From a virus, in IMG/VR virus record IMGVR_UViG_3300044997_000286, positions 1-20,537 of that record: a DNA stretch of 20,537 nt, one strand, 5' to 3'. Numbering within the stretch: position 1 is the stretch's first letter; each line of letters opens with the position of its first letter. Position numbers and translations under genes: made by a program. This document shows, one piece after another, positions 19,999 through 20,537 of the stretch. The notes under the pieces were generated by a model that did no database searches, was not told where the DNA came from, and worked only from the letters and a program-made list of their open reading frames with translations.

Positions 19999-20537
19999 AT
20001 GAATATATTTTACTTAGATAAAGATCCTAAAATCTGTGCGACAATGCACTGCGATAAACATGTAGTAAAAATGATTATAGAGTATGCGCAGTTATTGTCA
20101 ACTGCGCATCGCGTCCTCGATGGTACTTCACTAAACACCTTTTCAAAATCAAATCGTAAAATTATAACTTGGATTCATCCTACTCCATTAATGGAAACTA
20201 CATTATATAAATCTACTATGAAGAACCACCCATCAGCTATATGGGTACGTGAAAGTGTGACACATTATGAATATTTAAAAGAGTTATGGAAACATTTATC
20301 AGATGAATATACTCATCGTTATAAAGGCATACACAGTACTTATGCTAAATTAAAAGATGTATTAAAAATAAATCCAATCAAAATACCTAATCTTCCATTT
20401 AATGAACCACCACCTGCGATGAAACATTTTTCAGATTGTATTGTACCAAATAATAGTCTTCACTCTTACTATAATTATTATATTGTAGCTAAGAGTTATT
20501 TTGCTAAATGGACTAATCGTCCTATACCTTTATGGTA
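19999..20537 (+). CDS. Conserved marine phage protein of unknown function (3' truncated)
   Basis: An open frame starts at ATG 19999 and runs off the window end after 179 complete codons. It opens N-I-F-Y-L-D-K-D-P, then H-C-D-K-H-V-V-K-M (17-25), A-Q-L-L-S-T-A-H-R-V-L-D-G (30-42), K-N-H-P-S-A-I-W-V-R (75-84), D-E-Y-T-H-R-Y (102-108), P-F-N-E-P-P-P-A-M (133-141), S-Y-Y-N-Y-Y (157-162) and W-T-N-R-P-I-P-L-W. I recall this order of blocks from a family widespread in T4-like cyanophages and pelagiphages. The His/Cys-rich conserved blocks look like an enzyme or metal site, but I know no function. No clear ribosome site precedes the ATG. Confidence 0.8.
   Translation, partial: MNIFYLDKDPKICATMHCDKHVVKMIIEYAQLLSTAHRVLDGTSLNTFSKSNRKIITWIHPTPLMETTLYKSTMKNHPSAIWVRESVTHYEYLKELWKHLSDEYTHRYKGIHSTYAKLKDVLKINPIKIPNLPFNEPPPAMKHFSDCIVPNNSLHSYYNYYIVAKSYFAKWTNRPIPLW

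Overview
The window reads as a piece of a T4-like (tailed, myovirus-type) marine phage genome, probably infecting SAR11/Pelagibacter or a similarly AT-rich marine host. The reasons are strong AT richness, every supported gene on the + strand, very tight packing (ATGA, TAATG and 13-32 nt overlaps), a T4 RNase H (Rnh) homologue, a holin-like protein, T4-type late-promoter boxes (TATAAATA), a tRNA-Arg, several families I recognise from marine T4-like phages, and metabolic genes that such phages carry (fatty-acid desaturase, SpeD-like enzyme, 2OG-Fe(II) oxygenases). The host assignment is inference.

Layout. 1-1035: end of a coiled-coil protein, a holin-like protein and three tiny basic or charged genes. 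1058-2850: an overlapping pair, a short-chain dehydrogenase and a class III PLP aminotransferase. 2854-5386: a sigma70-type promoter, then a hypothetical gene, RNase H and three small phage proteins. 5424-7372: a second promoter of the same design, then a chain of very small unknown genes, one interrupted at its start by a 37-bp tandem duplication. 7353-8440: a delta-9-type desaturase, a mini-lipoprotein flanked by a perfect 20-bp inverted repeat, and tRNA-Arg(ACG), whose 5' acceptor strand is part of that repeat. 8456-11200: a conserved marine-phage protein, then three related HxD...H...R (2OG-Fe(II) oxygenase-like) proteins and a CHCC zinc-finger protein. 11185-14525: duplicated late-promoter boxes, a FabF-like ketosynthase, a small membrane protein, an AdoMet-decarboxylase-like protein, an unknown protein and an amidinotransferase. 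14522-19547: six paralogues resembling aspartyl/asparaginyl beta-hydroxylases plus one degenerate member of the earlier oxygenase family. 19549-20537: small phage genes and a truncated conserved marine-phage protein.

The most striking content is ten oxygenase-fold genes of two families within about 10.5 kb, nine of which keep the iron-binding HxD...H and a downstream Arg. They are interleaved with enzymes of acyl-chain chemistry (ketosynthase, desaturase, SDR), amino transfer (aminotransferase) and guanidine/polyamine chemistry (amidinotransferase, AdoMet decarboxylase). Together they look like a phage-borne small-molecule or protein modification island. The substrate is not visible from sequence, and whether these enzymes share one pathway is inference.
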